A stretch of DNA of 64,000 bases from Archivesica marissinica (taxonomy: Eukaryota > Mollusca > Bivalvia > Venerida > Vesicomyidae): positions 97,973,686 through 98,037,685 of the forward strand of contig CM026390.1 in the NCBI GenBank assembly GCA_014843695.1. Direction: 5' to 3'. The notes below the pieces were generated by a model. The model saw nothing but the letters and a program-made list of their open reading frames with translations. It had not been told where the DNA came from and searched no databases. The position numbers were made by a program, and so were the translations under genes. Positions 20,721-32,344 of this stretch are shown here, one piece after another (position 1 is the stretch's first letter; each line of letters opens with the position of its first letter).

Positions 20721-20880
20721 TCCGTCAATTTTGCAGGACTTCAGTTGCTGAGGAGAACAGTTAGTAGTAGATACTAAATTCTATGTAGATACTTTAATTA
20801 ACACACACTTTAATACTCTCTTTATTTTAATTCTGGTTAAAGCCTTTAAATAATGCATATAACCACCAAATATATATTAT

Positions 20881-20939
20881 TTTCCTTCATAGAGATTTAG
20901 GTTAATATATTATTATATCTCCATACAAACGACAGCCAT
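20881..20939 (+). mobile_element. T2 left-end fragment
   Basis: TTTCCTTCATAGAGATTTAG through GACAGCCATT, a truncated left part placed directly before the expanded T2 copy. Confidence 0.8.
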
Positions 20940-22354
20940 TTAACCCTTTCCTTCATAGAGATTTAGGTTAATATATTATTATATCTCCATACAAACGACA
21001 GCCATTTAGCTATCCTGCAGTGGATAAGTAGTCGCCATATCTATCCCACCTCCATAGATATTACTGGGACTACACGAGATTTAGGTTAATATACTATTAT
21101 ATCTCCCTACAAACGACAGCCATTTAGCTATCATGCAGTGGATAAGTAGTCGCCATATCTATCCCACCTCCATAGATATTACTGGGACTACACGAGATTT
21201 AGGTTAATATACTATTATATCTCCCTACAAACGACAGCCATTTAGCTATCATGCAGTGGATAAGTAGTCGCCATATCTATCCCACCTCCATAGATATTAC
21301 TGGGACTACACGAGATTTAGGTTAATATACTATTATATCTCCCTACAAACGACAGCCATTTAGCTATCATGCAGTGGATAAGTAGTCGCCATATCTATCC
21401 CACCTCCATAGATATTACTGGGACTACATGAGATTTAGGTTAATATACTATTATATCTCCCTACAAACGACAGCCATTTAGCTATCATGCAGTGGATAAG
21501 TAGTCGCCATATCTATCCCACCTCCATAGATATTACTGGGACTACATGAGATTTAGGTTAATATACTATTATATCTCCCTACAAACGACAGCCATTTAGC
21601 TATCATGCAGTGGATAAGTAGTCGCCATATCTATCCCACCTCCATACTGGGACTACATGAGATTTAGGTTAATATACTATTATATCTCCCTACAAACGAC
21701 AGCCATTTAGCTATCATGCAGTGGATAAGTAGTCGCCATATCTATCCCACCTCCATAGATATTACTGGGACTACATGAGATTTAGGTTAATATACTATTA
21801 TATCTCCCTACAAACGACAGCCATTTAGCTGTATCATGCAGTGGATAAGTAGTCGCCATATCTATCCCACCTCCATAAATATTACTGGGACTACATGAGA
21901 TTTAGGTTAATATACTATTATATCTCCCTACAAACGACAGCCATTTAGCTATCATGCAGTGGATAAGTAGTCGCCATATCTATCCCACCTCCATAGATAT
22001 TACTAGAACTACACAAGATTTAGCTTACTATACTATTATATTTCCATACAAACGACAGCCATTTAGCTATCATGCAGTGGATAAGTAGTCGCCATATCTA
22101 TCACACCTCCATAGATATTACTGGGACTGCATGAGATTTAGGTTAATATACTGTTATATCTCCATACAAACGACAGCCATTTTGCTATCATGCAGTGGAT
22201 AAGTAGTCGCCATATCTATCCCACCTCCATAGATATTACTGGGACTACATGAGATTCTGGCATTTATTATGAACATTGGTTTGTCTACTACATTGTCATT
22301 GTATGTCGTATTGGTAATGGTGTCAAGAGGTGCTTCTATGAGGGAAATGGTTAA
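20940..22354 (+). mobile_element. TTAA MITE T2 with eleven internal 118-bp units
   Basis: The outer ends are normal T2: TTAACCCTTTCCTTCATAGA at the left and TTCTATGAGGGAAATGGTTA(A) at the right. GAGATT starts at 20958, 21076, 21194, 21312, 21430, 21548, 21659, 21777, 21897, 22015 (as AAGATT), 22133 and 22251, a 118-bp period apart from one 7-bp deletion and one 2-bp insertion. The 103 bp from the last GAGATT to the end equals that of the single-copy T2 at 25400. Noncoding. Confidence 0.95.
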
Positions 22355-22602
22355 TATGCAGATACCCACCAAATATATATTTTTCGACCTTTGCCCCAAA
22401 AAAAAACAGATTTGATATAGAGCAAATAAATGACTACACCTGTGGCATTGTTTAACAGAATCTTATTATTTTAACTATTATATTGCAGATCTGGTGATTA
22501 AAATATGAAATGAATGTAGGAATGAATTTGCACCTTCGTTGGCTAGATTAATGTGAAAGATATCCTTGTCTGACTTGATTCTCACATTTTGTTACATTTT
22601 TC

Positions 22603-22830
22603 TTAACCCTCTGCATGCTAGCGGCAGATAAAATCACTTTTACAAACAGATAGAGCCAGATCAGATGGCACTTTCTGTGCTGTTTGCTATTCGGATAGTG
22701 GAGCTAAAACATTTGGCTGAATAGCAAACAACATAGATCCTGATCATAACTACGCCACGGCTGATCTGGATCTATGTTGTTTGCAAATATGATTTTATTT
22801 ACTCGGCATTTCTGTCCATGCATGCATAAG
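22603..22830 (+). mobile_element. TTAA MITE T3
   Basis: TTAACCCTCTGCATGCTAGC, GGCAGATAAAATCACTTTT, CTATTCGGATAGTGGAGCTA, GATCTATGTTGTTTGC; the right end fades at GCATGCATAAG. Confidence 0.82.
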
Positions 22831-22884
22831 AAGTTGGAATTCGTGTTAGTGCTCACCTTTTAAAAAAAAGAAAAGACGTATACA

Positions 22885-23300
22885 AATTTATGTATTTAGC
22901 TTGATTGCGAAACAATTTCATGCAAGATTATATAGTGTTATTAATCTCGAATCGATAGAATCCTTCCTTTAACCCTTTCAACACCACAGACCTCTAAATA
23001 GGCTTACGAAAAGTGTAGATCCAGATGAGCCGGCTCGTGACGAGCCGTCTCATCAGGATCTGCACTTTTTGCCAGTGATATGACTATTTTTAGACATAAT
23101 TACCCATTTTGATAAATGAACTTGTCCAAATGTGATTTTCTGATTCATTTATTGGTTTATGAATATCATCCATGGACCAGTCCATGTCAATTACTTGGTG
23201 TTGAATGGGTTACGTGTCTTGCCTAAGGACACCACCACCGTGGTTCTGGCGAGGTTCAAACTCACAACCTCTCGAGGCAGACACCACATCCATTACACTA
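22885..23300 (-). mobile_element. SINE C-related copy split by T1
   Basis: Tail TTTAGCTTGATTGCGAAACA at 22898; then T1 occupies 22969-23213; the rest resumes at TTGCCTAAGGACACC and ends in a diverged tRNA-like head (GAGGTTCAAACTCACAACC). Confidence 0.65.
22969..23213 (-). mobile_element. TTAA MITE T1, reversed
   Basis: TTAACCCTTTCAACACCACA to GGTGTTGAATGGGTTA. The hairpin core GCCGGCTCGTGACGAGCCGT is well kept. Confidence 0.88.
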
Positions 23301-23317
23301 CGGAGGACTGACTGCTT

Positions 23318-23395
23318 AACCCGTAACCTGCTAATCACGTCTAGAGTCGCTTTTGCAAACAGCATAGAGCTGAGGTCCGGCATCAGGTGTGTTTA
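23318..23395 (-). mobile_element. T3 fragment
   Basis: TTAACCCGTAACCTGCTAAT then GTCGCTTTTGCAAACAGCAT; ends abruptly. Confidence 0.6.
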
Positions 23396-23796
23396 CTATG
23401 TTTTGTTTTACAATCTCTGTCAAAAGAGCATTTACGACTAGATCGTTTAGTTGTATATGATATCGATATTTTCCAAATGGTTATCGGTATGATATCAATG
23501 CTTGCATATATACGATAAATAAAGGTTTCGGGGAGAGGCAGTCAAGCAGCTTATTAGTGCAGCTATTAAAACGTTTTCTTTTTTTCAATTCTTCTTGTTC
23601 ATTTTTAGTATTATGTTAAGCGCATCCATTCATTTTCTTCCAAACAATAATTTTCTTGAAAGACTTACTTATATTAGTACTACATACATCGGAACAAATT
23701 CATAGCAAATTTGACCTTTTGGAAAGGGCTGTTGCTAATATTTTCAAAACTTGTAGCCCAATGCTTTTGCACTTTGAAAACGTCATGTATATGTAG
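23396..23796. other. Unassigned stretch
   Basis: AT-rich; no ORF or repeat recognised. Confidence 0.4.
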
Positions 23797-23801
23797 ATTA
23801 T

Positions 23802-24109
23802 CAGGGTTCATTCTAGGTCAGAATTTTTGGGAGATGTGAGAAAGCGCGTGATCGCTTCCTTAAGTGGTGTTCTGTAATATACTTCTGCAAAATAGGGTTA
23901 AAATGCACAGTACAACCATTAAATACAACATTTGAATAGGAGTGCTTTATAATGGGCCAGTGTATCTTACTAGACAGAATTTTGTTTGAAAATCGTAAAA
24001 ACCAAAAAATAAATTTTGTTTGTTTAGGGAGAAGTGGGGCCCCCAGAGGGCGAAGTCAGGGTCGCTAGGGCGACAATTTTGTCCACATCGCCCTCTAGAA
24101 TGATCCCTG
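23802..24109 (+). mobile_element. MITE H1
   Basis: CAGGGTTCATTCTAGG to CTAGAATGATCCCTG with ATTAT on both flanks. Confidence 0.88.
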
Positions 24110-24114
24110 ATTAT

Positions 24115-24650
24115 CAGGATTTATGTATGTTAGAAATGTGATAGTAATGTTATTGTGTTATATAATTGTAAATTGTTATCCTCATTGTGAAAAATTTGCA
24201 ATAAAATATTATTAAATTAATCGATAGATCAATATTATCAATCCCAGCCCTAATGGTAAAGCTAAATCACACACAATCTTGGTTGCTATTTTAATCTGTT
24301 GAATGCAAAAATCGGTCATCTACATTTTTGTCTATTACAGAGTATTTTGTAGGCATTTTGATCAAAAGAAAAATAATACTATTAAAATGACCAAATTGAT
24401 TATCTAACTTATAAGCCAGTTATGTTGTTCTTGACTTTGTTCCATTTATTCCGAACCTGTAAATCTGCCGTGATAATCCAGTTCTTATAACAATATTCCA
24501 CTTGTCATGTTGTGAATAATGGCAATTTGCCAGAATGATCATATGATTATAATAATTCTAATTTATATATAGTTACATGTAGTGCAGATTGACCACACTA
24601 TATTGTTTGTAGTGTCCCTTTTTAGGGGTCATTTCTGTATTTTAGTATAT
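24115..24650. other. Unassigned stretch
   Basis: AT-rich; no ORF or repeat recognised. Confidence 0.4.
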
Positions 24651-24651
24651 A

Positions 24652-24868
24652 CAAATTTATTTTATCTCGATTGCGAAACAAGTTCTTACACTTATATTAA
24701 TCACTCTCGAGATTCCTGATGGAATCCATCGCCACGAGGGAAATAGAAGAGGCACCGTGGAATTTAAATGCCTTGCCTAAGGGCACAATTGTAACGGTTC
24801 CAGCGGGGCTTGAACTCCGGGTCTTTCGCACCTGAAGCGAACATGCTACCACTGCCACCACGACTTCC
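24652..24868 (-). mobile_element. SINE C
   Basis: Tail ATTTATTTTATCTCGATTGC, body ATGGAATCCATCGCCACGAG, head reading CACGACTTCCAC; slightly shortened. Confidence 0.88.
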
Positions 24869-25054
24869 ACATTCCTGTCTTTAACATGACATTGTATACA
24901 AGATTATTCATGTTTTTACCAATATATAAATTAACAGCAATATACTGAAATACATGTAGAACAAAGGAGAACTTTATATAGTTATTTATCAATTAGATAC
25001 ATTATTATAGGCAAAATTAGTATAATTAATATAATAATATTGAACAATTTTTTA

Positions 25055-25295
25055 TTTACGTTTATTTAACATCACTACCAGTTGCCCATTTGATGACGGG
25101 CAGTTTACCTAACAACATCTCTCCTGTGCCGGCTCCATCGGTTAACCAGTACTTGGGTGCACCAACCTCCGTAAGAAACTGCCAACTTTTTCATATCAAG
25201 AGACACAGTCTGAGTGGGGCTCAAACTCATGACCATGATAGGTTACAGTGGTATACAAGTCAGCGACCGTAACCACTCGACCATAGAGGCAGACT
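25055..25295 (-). mobile_element. SINE D (Ser-like head)
   Basis: SINE D heads read CCGTGGTCGAGTGGTTAAGG with box B GGTTCGAGCCCCGCTC, close to tRNA-Ser. The body contains CTTACGGAGGTTGGTGCACC and AACTGCC, with an AAATAACATA-type tail. In this reversed copy the head is AGTCTGCCTCTATGGTCGAG. Confidence 0.82.
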
Positions 25296-25399
25296 GAACC
25301 ACAATTGATTGTATTGCCGGTACGGGATATATATGATTATATGGCGGGTAAATAGTTCAGGATATTAAAAAAGAAAATGGTTAACATTTCAATGAATAT

Positions 25400-25639
25400 T
25401 TAACCCTTTCCTTCATAGAGATTTAGGTTAATATACTATTATATCTCCATACAAACAACAGCCATTTAGCTATCATGCAGTGGATAAGTAGTCGCCATAT
25501 CTATCCCACCTCCATAGATATTACTGGGACTACATGAGATTCTGACCTTTATTATGAACATTGGTTTGGCTACTACATTGTCAATGTATGTCGTATTGGT
25601 AATGGCGTCAAGAGGTGCTTCTATGAGGGAAAGAGTTAA
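25400..25639 (+). mobile_element. TTAA MITE T2, unexpanded 240-bp copy
   Basis: TTAACCCTTTCCTTCATAGA to TTCTATGAGGGAAAGAGTTA(A): inverted ends over about 16 bp with TTAA each side. GAGATTTAGG at 25418 and GAGATTCTGA at 25536 are 118 bp apart, exactly the unit length of the array in the sister copy at 20940. Confidence 0.92.
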
Positions 25640-25904
25640 AGAAAGTTCAAGGATATAAAATATCAAATTTGAGCACCAAGAGAAGAAATAATTAGAATCC
25701 AACATGTGAACATTTTAGAAATTATCCATCTTCTCAGAACTGTTCACTGCCAATAATGTGTTCGTGTACAGCACAGAAAATGATGGTGTTGGTTGCGGCA
25801 TCTGGTCTGGTAAATAGGAAAACAGTAAAAACATATCAACTTAGTGGATTTAATTAATAGTGGTAACTAAGAGATAATTAATAGATAATAATAATAATAA
25901 CTGC

Positions 25905-26098
25905 CCTCACTTCTCACCAATGCAACCCGGGTTCGATCCTCTGACAGGGAAGTATGTAAGATAGTATGGTGGTTGCCAGATCGGACAGGTGGCTTTTCTC
26001 CGGGTACTCCGGTTTCCTCCCACATGAATGACCACATATACGCTTTCATCCTCGCCAACGAGAGTGATTAATATAAGTTGCTAGAACTTGCTTCGCAG
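25905..26098 (+). mobile_element. SINE B, 5' truncated
   Basis: Begins ACTTCTCACCAATGCAACCC, ends TTGCTTCGCAGTC; preceded by (TAA)n. Confidence 0.85.
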
Positions 26099-26099
26099 T

Positions 26100-26795
26100 C
26101 ACCATACGACCTTAAGTAACCATAAGCTTAAACAAAAAACAAATAAGATAATAATTATGGAAAATTGAAAGCCACACCATTATGTTATTATGATGAAATT
26201 GATTTCAGCCGTTGTCCCACATAGCCTGCGTTAGTATATGATGGGCCAGGACGGCTAAAATGGCCCTCATGTACGACAACCCACGATGGCACACAATAAA
26301 ATAGACAATATCATATTATGTAATTTCAATCTTACAGTTTAATCATATTTTATTGCTCGATTAGTTTTTTTACATATATACATGTGAATACAAACATGAC
26401 AAATTATAGAAAAGCAAACGGGTCGGGCCACAAGTTCTAGCAACATTAGTTACGGCCCTTCCCGAGAATCTTACAGCGGCACACGTAATCGTAGAACCAT
26501 CCATATGATGTGCGTGGTCGTATGTAATAGTTCCGATGATAGCCGAGGTAACACGAAGAAGTGATTATGACCACAATTTTCTCACATGATCGTACGATGG
26601 TCTATGACGGTCATACGATATTGTACAATATCATACGTTATCACGGTATAAACTTCATCACTTCCTGTTCAGTTCACATTTAAAGATGGAGCCTGAAGGA
26701 AACAATAAGTGAGGAAAGGGGAAGTGCTAGTGGAGTGAGTCGGTTCCCGAGCCAAAATATGATCATAGAGAGAGATGGTGGATCACGGAACCGCT
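26100..26795. other. Unassigned stretch
   Basis: No coding evidence. It contains many ATCATACGAT / CGTACGA-type self-complementary words (26580-26640) that recur after the next array (27235-27260), so both sides may belong to one element. Confidence 0.4.
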
Positions 26796-26796
26796 A

Positions 26797-27128
26797 CCTC
26801 AAACTGATGATGATGATGAGGTGATTGCTGTGGTCGTATATATATGCAGAATTGTCTTACAATGTCGCAGGATCGTCGTGTAACATCCTGCATTATGAAC
26901 ATGTTACCTCAAACTGATGATGATGATGAAGTGATTGCTGTGGTCATACACAGAATTATCTTGCGATGTCGCAGGATCGTCGTGTAACATCCTGCATTAT
27001 GAACATGTTACCTCAAACTGATGATGATGATGATGATGAAGTGATTGCTGTGGTCGTACACAGAATTATCTTGCGATGTCGCAGGATCATCGTGCAACAT
27101 CCTGCATTATGAACATGTTACCTCAAAC

Positions 27129-27165
<37 letters not shown>

Positions 27166-27230
27166 GTGATTGCTGTGGTCGTACACAGAATTGTCTTGCG
27201 ATGTCGCAGGATCGTCGTGCAACATCCTAC
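26797..27230. repeat. ~105-bp array with a growing (GAT)n
   Basis: Four units with GTGATTGCTGTGGTCGTACA, GATGTCGCAGGATCGTCGTG and CATTATGAACATGTTACCTC. The embedded GAT run has 4, 4, 6 and 11 repeats from left to right. The poly-Asp frame is a by-product. Confidence 0.92.
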
Positions 27231-27415
27231 ACAATTGTACGATATCATACTAAATCGTATGTGTCTGGCATTTGCGTGCAGACAGTGAACGTTATCTACG
27301 TGGCCGTACGTGAGCATCACTCCTGATAATATTGCTTTCAATGTTAAGTCGGCGAAATATAATTCGATCATCGGCTAATTAAGTTTCGTTAAGATCATTA
27401 TGAATCAATTTTTAA

Positions 27416-29760
27416 TTGTTTTACCTGGTTATTATGGGGAATTAGCCAGATTGTTTTACCTGGTTATTATGGGGAATTAGCCAGGTTGTTTTACCTGGTT
27501 ATTATGGTGAATTAGCCAGGTTGTTTTACCTGGTTATTATGGGGAATTAGCCAGGTTGTTTTACCTGGTTATTATGGGGAATTAGCCAGGTTGTTTTACC
27601 TGGTTATTAGGGGGAATTAGCCAGGTTGTTTTATCTGGTTATTAGGAGGAATTAGCCAGGTTGTTTTACCTGATTATTATGGTGAATTAGCCAGATTGTT
27701 TTACCTGGTTATTATGGTGAATTAGCCAGGTTGTTTTACCTGGTTATTATGGGGAATTAGCCAGGTTGTTTTACCTGGTTATTATGGGTGAATTAGCCAG
27801 ATTGTTTTACCTGGTTATTATGGTGAATTAGCCAGGTTGTTTTACCTGGTTATTATGGGTGAATTAGCCAGGTTGTTTTACCTGGTTATTATGGGGAATT
27901 AGCCAGGTTGTTTTACCTGGTTATTATGGTGAATTAGCCAGGTTGTTTTACCTGGTTATTATGGTGAATTAGCCAGGTTGTTTTACCTGGTTATTATGGT
28001 GAATTAGCCAGGTTGTTTTACCTGGTTATTAGGGGGAATTAGCCAGGTTGTTTTACCTGGTTATTATGGTGAATTAGCCAGGCTGTTTTACCTGGTTATT
28101 ATGGTGAATTAGCCAGGTTGTTTTACCTGGTTATTATGGGTGAATTAGCCAGGTTGTTTTACCTGGTTATTATGGTCAATTAGCCAGGTTGTTTTACCTG
28201 GTTATTATGGTGAATTAGCCAGGTTGTTTTACCTGGTTATTATGGTGAATTAGCCAGGTTGTTTTACCTGGTTATTATGGGGAATTAGCCAGGTTGTTTT
28301 ACTTGGTTATTATGGTGAATTAGCCAGGTTGTTTTACCTGGTTATTATGGTGAATTAGCCAGGTTGTTTTACCTGGTTATTATGGGGAATTAGCCAGGTT
28401 GTTTTATCTGGTTATTATGGTGAATTAGCCAGGTTGTTTTACCTGGTTATTATGGTGAATTAGCCAGGTTGTTTTACCTGGTTATTATGGTGAATTAGCC
28501 AATTGTTTTACCTGGTTATTATGGTGAATTAGCCAGGTTGTTTTACCTGTTATTATGGTGAATTAGCCAGGTTGTTTTACCTGGTTATTATGGTGAATTA
28601 GCCAGGTTGTTTTACCTGGTTATTATGGTGAATTAGCCAGGTTGTTTTACCTGGTTATTATGGTGAATTAGCCAGGTTGTTTTACCTGGTTATTATGGTG
28701 AATTAGCCAGGTTGTTTTACCTGGTTATTATGGGGAATTAGCCAGGTTGTTTTACCTGGTTATTATGGTGAATTAGCCAGATTGTTTTACCTGGTTATTA
28801 TGGTGAATTAGCCAGGTTGTTTTACCTGGTTATTATGGTGAATTAGCCAGGTTGTTTTACCTGGTTATTATGGGAATTAGCCAGGTTGTTTTACCTGGTT
28901 ATTATGGTGAATTAGCCAGGTTGTTTTACCTGGTTATTATGGTGAATTAGCCAGGTTGTTTTACCTGGTTATTATGGTGAATTAGCCAGGTTGTTTTACC
29001 TGGTTATTATGGTGAATTAGCCAGATTGTTTTACCTGGTTATTATGGTGAATTAGCCAGGTTGTTTTACCTGGTTATTATGGGGAATTAGCCAGGTTGTT
29101 TTACCTGGTTATTATGGTGAATTAGCCAGGTTGTTTTACCTGGTTATTATGGTGAATTAGCCAGGTTGTTTTACCTGGTTATTATGGTGAATTAGCCAGG
29201 TTGTTTTACCTGGTTATTATGGTGAATTAGCCAGATTGTTTTACCTGGTTATTATGGTGAATTAGCCAGGTTGTTTTACCTGGTTATTATGGTGAATTAA
29301 CCAGGTTGTTTTACCTGGTTATTATGGTGAATTAGCCAGGTTGTTTTACCTGGTTATTAGAGGGAATTAGCCAGGTTGTTTTACCTGGTTATTAGAGGGA
29401 ATTAGCCAGGTTGTTTTACCTGGTTATTATGGTGAATTAGCCAGATTGTTTTACCTGGTTATTATGGTGAATTAGCCAGATTGTTTTACCTGGTTATTAT
29501 GGTGAATTAGCCAGGTTGTTTTACCTGGTTATTATGGTGAATTAGCCAGGTTGTTTTACCTGGTTATTATGGTGAATTAGCCAGGTTGTTTTACCTGGTT
29601 ATTATGGGGAATTAGCCAGATTGTTTTACCTGGTTATTAGAGGGAATTAGCCAGGTTGTTTTACCTGGTTATTAGAGGGAATTAGCCAGGTTGTTTTACC
29701 TGGTTATTATGGTGAATTAGCCAGGTTGTTTTACCTGGTTATTATGGTGAATTAGCCAGA
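27416..29760. repeat. 35-bp hairpin satellite, 67 units
   Basis: 2345 bp, exactly 67 x 35 on average, with a few units one base longer or shorter. The unit TTGTTTTACCTGGTTATTAT then GGTGAATTAGCCAGG has near-complementary arms CCTGGTTATT and AATTAGCCAGG around ATGGTG. Variants are mainly GGTG/GGGG and TATGG/TAGAGG. No long ORF. Confidence 0.98.
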
Positions 29761-29838
29761 TTTTTGCTTTCCTTGAAAATGGCTTTTTAAACCGAAAATT
29801 CAGATGTAGAAAGGACCACATATATATATTATGTTATA

Positions 29839-29999
29839 CAGTCAAACCTGTCTTAAGCAGCCAGCCAAGGGAATCACAGAAAGTGGCTGCTTAATAGAGG
29901 TCAAATGTATAATAAAACAACACATTGGGAATATGTAAACTGACTGCTTAATACAGGTTGGCTGCTTAATAGAGGTGACCACTAACACAGGTGTGACTG
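29839..29999 (+). mobile_element. Pogo-like MITE P, complete (161 bp)
   Basis: CAGTCAAACCTGTCTTAAGC to CACAGGTGTGACTG, flanked by TA at 29837-29838 and 30000-30001. The internal phrase GGCTGCTTAATAGAGGT is repeated. Confidence 0.88.
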
Positions 30000-30001
30000 T
30001 A

Positions 30002-30678
30002 TATTATATGTGATACTGTTTTTCCAAATATTTTTCTGAAATGTTGTGATTTAGTGTTCTGATGAAGACCTATGCGCCTGTTGACAACAAATTATATAGA
30101 CAGCATTATTTGGAGCAATTTAGGCCACAATAAAATGAATGTTTGTTTTCCGTTTCCTGATTTTTGAATTGGGTTGCAGGTACGATAGGAAATAATTGTC
30201 AGACGTGTGTAATAAACTCTGGCACACAAAACGGTCAACAATTTTTTTATTTTTCTTTAGAAAATTGTCAGTAAAAATATTTGAGTCGGACCGTTTTAGC
30301 GGCCGGTTGGTCGGGAAATAGGAAACAATACCATGTTTTATTATGGCCTAATCGTCGGCTTTATATACTACAAATTCTTTTTTTCTCCAAATCCGGTCCC
30401 ATCCCCCTGATCGCATAAGTAGATTACAACCAAAAAGTATTTGAAAATATGCCAATATTTGCATAGCGTGTGAATGTAAGATATTTAATCGTTCTGAGGG
30501 AAAATAGCATTAGTATTGTTCTATTGTGTCCTTACCCTCTAATAAAACATGTTCATTCAAAATATTATAAAAATTGAGATTAATAAACAATTATTCCTTG
30601 TTTATTAGATATCTATATAATAATCATTGAATGAATATAATTTCTAAGTGCGCAAAATAATTATATTAAAATCAACTA
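30002..30678. other. Unassigned stretch
   Basis: AT-rich, no ORF of note. Confidence 0.4.
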
Positions 30679-30740
30679 CAGTCAAATCTGTCTTAAGCAG
30701 CCAGTCAAGGGAATCAGAGAAAGTGGCTGCTTAGCACAGG

Positions 30741-31344
30741 TGGCTATTGGTGGTCATTTACTTGATACAGTGACAGAAGATCTGAATGAACAAATGAAGA
30801 AGGATCTACAGGGTTCTACAAATGCAACACTAGTCCAGGATGGATGGTCTAACATTCATAATGAACCTATACTTGCCTCATGTCTGCAGGTTGATGACAA
30901 GTCTTATCTGCTCGACAGTTGGGACACTGGTTCAATGTCAAAAACTGCTGACAACTGCAAGGAACTTTGTCAGGAATCAATCCGTGTTGCCAAGGATAAG
31001 TTTGGCTGTACTGTGACAAGTATAGTGACAGATAACGCTAAAAATATGGAACGCATGAGACACGCCTTGAAAGTTGATGATGACAACCTAGTGGTCTACG
31101 GATGTTCGGCACATTGGCTGAATTTGTTGGGAGAGGACCTCACCCCATCGGCTGTGATGAAGCATGTCACCGAAGTCCAAAAATACTTCAGTCCTGCCCT
31201 GCATCATCGGCCTCAATTGAGAGGATATTTTCCAATTTTGGACATATTCACACCAAAGTGCGCAATCGACTGGGCAATGCCAAGGCTTTCAAGCTGGTAT
31301 TCTGCTACAGAATGCTGAGGGGTTGTGTTGAATTGGACTATTGA
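30741..31344 (+). pseudogene. hAT (DUF659-type) transposase, internally deleted and frameshifted
   Basis: In one frame up to about 31190: ATLVQDGWSNIHNEPI, SIVTDNAKNMERMRHAL, VVYGCSAHWLNLLGEDLTPS, then KHVTEVQKYF. These are the RNase H-like DUF659 part of hAT transposases, with the Asp of TDNAKNM a likely catalytic residue. A different frame from about 31191 gives PASSASIERIFSNFGHIHTK and NRLGNAKAFKLVFCYRML to TGA at 31342-31344, the C-terminal hAT dimerisation domain. The 200 or more residues normally between them are missing. The frame opens with GTG supplied by MITE P; no BED zinc finger and no true start. Dead gene. Confidence 0.88.
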
Positions 31345-31711
31345 ACTAAATCCACCAATGAACTGACAGGACAATGATCATCCATTTTAATATTCTTTGT
31401 GACCAGTACATGTCTACACTCTTAATAATATATGTCATCATATTATATTCATATTTATGTAAATAAACAATCAATCAGTAGTTTTTCATTACAAACAATG
31501 TGTGATGTACATGTATGTGTGATTGGCTGTATGATAGTGCATAATGTTTGAATGAGGCGAGTGCATGACAAGATTTTACACACACACACTCCCAGTCTGA
31601 TTCATATTACATCTAGATTGTTTACGTTATTTACAGTTTTTTACAGTTAATAACAGTTTTTTACAATGTTACGTAAAAAATAGGTTTTTTACGGTAAAAA
31701 ACCCAACCCTG
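30741..31711 (+). mobile_element. hAT element relic, 5' end missing
   Basis: The 3' end TTTTTTACGGTAAAAAACCC then AACCCTG is a hAT-type terminus (reverse CAGGGTTGGGTTTTTTACCG). The matching 5' terminus is absent: transposase sequence starts abruptly in MITE P. The right flank AATAGAGG would be the 8-bp target; its left duplicate was lost with the 5' end. Confidence 0.78.
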
Positions 31712-31844
31712 AATAGAGGTCAAATGTATAGTAAAACAACATACAGGGAATCTGGAAACTGGCTGCATAATACAGGTTGGCTGCTTAATGGAGGTGACCA
31801 CTAACACAGGTTTGACTGTAATCTCATAAACATGATTTACATAG

Positions 31845-32190
31845 CAAATTGTCTTAAACTACCCTACGTAACCATGGAGATACAAGAGTTGTACAAATGG
31901 TCTTAAACTACCCTACATAACCATGACGATACAAGAGCTGTACAAATGGTCTTAAACTACCCTACGTAACCATGGAGATACCAGATCTGTACAAATGGTC
32001 TTAAACTACCCTACGTAACCATGGAGATACCAGAGCTGTACAAATGGTCTTAAACTACCCTACGTAACCATGGAGATACAAGAGCTGTACAAATGGTCTT
32101 AAACTACCCTACGTAACCATGGAGATATAAGAGCTGTACAAATGGTTTTAAACTACCCTACGTAACCATGGAGATACAAGAGCTGTACAA
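31845..32190. repeat. 49-bp array, 7 units
   Basis: Units read GTCTTAAACTACCCTACGTA, ACCATGGAGATACAAGAG and CTGTACAAATG. It starts 27 bp after MITE P. Confidence 0.96.
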
Positions 32191-32344
32191 GCTTGATACA
32201 ATGAAACAAGAAAGTTAATTGCAAATGCCTACAGACCGCCCCTAGCCATGTGACGTACCCCCGTTTAGTTTCAAGTCCTAGAGCTCACAGTCCTTGAATG
32301 TTGTTGGTAACAAAATTTGATTTCTCTGAGCCATTCACATGTTG

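Larger units (their letters stand above)
30679..31818 (+). mobile_element. MITE P interrupted by a hAT relic
   Basis: Left part 30679-30743 (CAGTCAAATCTGTCTTAAGC to GCACAGGTGGCT), right part 31712-31818 (AATAGAGGTCAAATGTATAG to CAGGTTTGACTG), TA on both outer sides. Compared with the intact copy at 43578, GCTT before AATAGAGG is missing. Confidence 0.85.

Noticed and set aside
27076..27371. Acidic poly-Asp or poly-Ser protein
   Set aside because: Comes from the (GAT)n run of the 26797-27230 array.
27416..29760. Telomeric or centromeric satellite
   Set aside because: The unit does not resemble TTAGGG, and no evidence of centromere location can be drawn from sequence alone.
30740..30745. GTG start codon for the hAT frame
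   Set aside because: The bases belong to the surrounding MITE P; the frame is simply open from the deletion junction.
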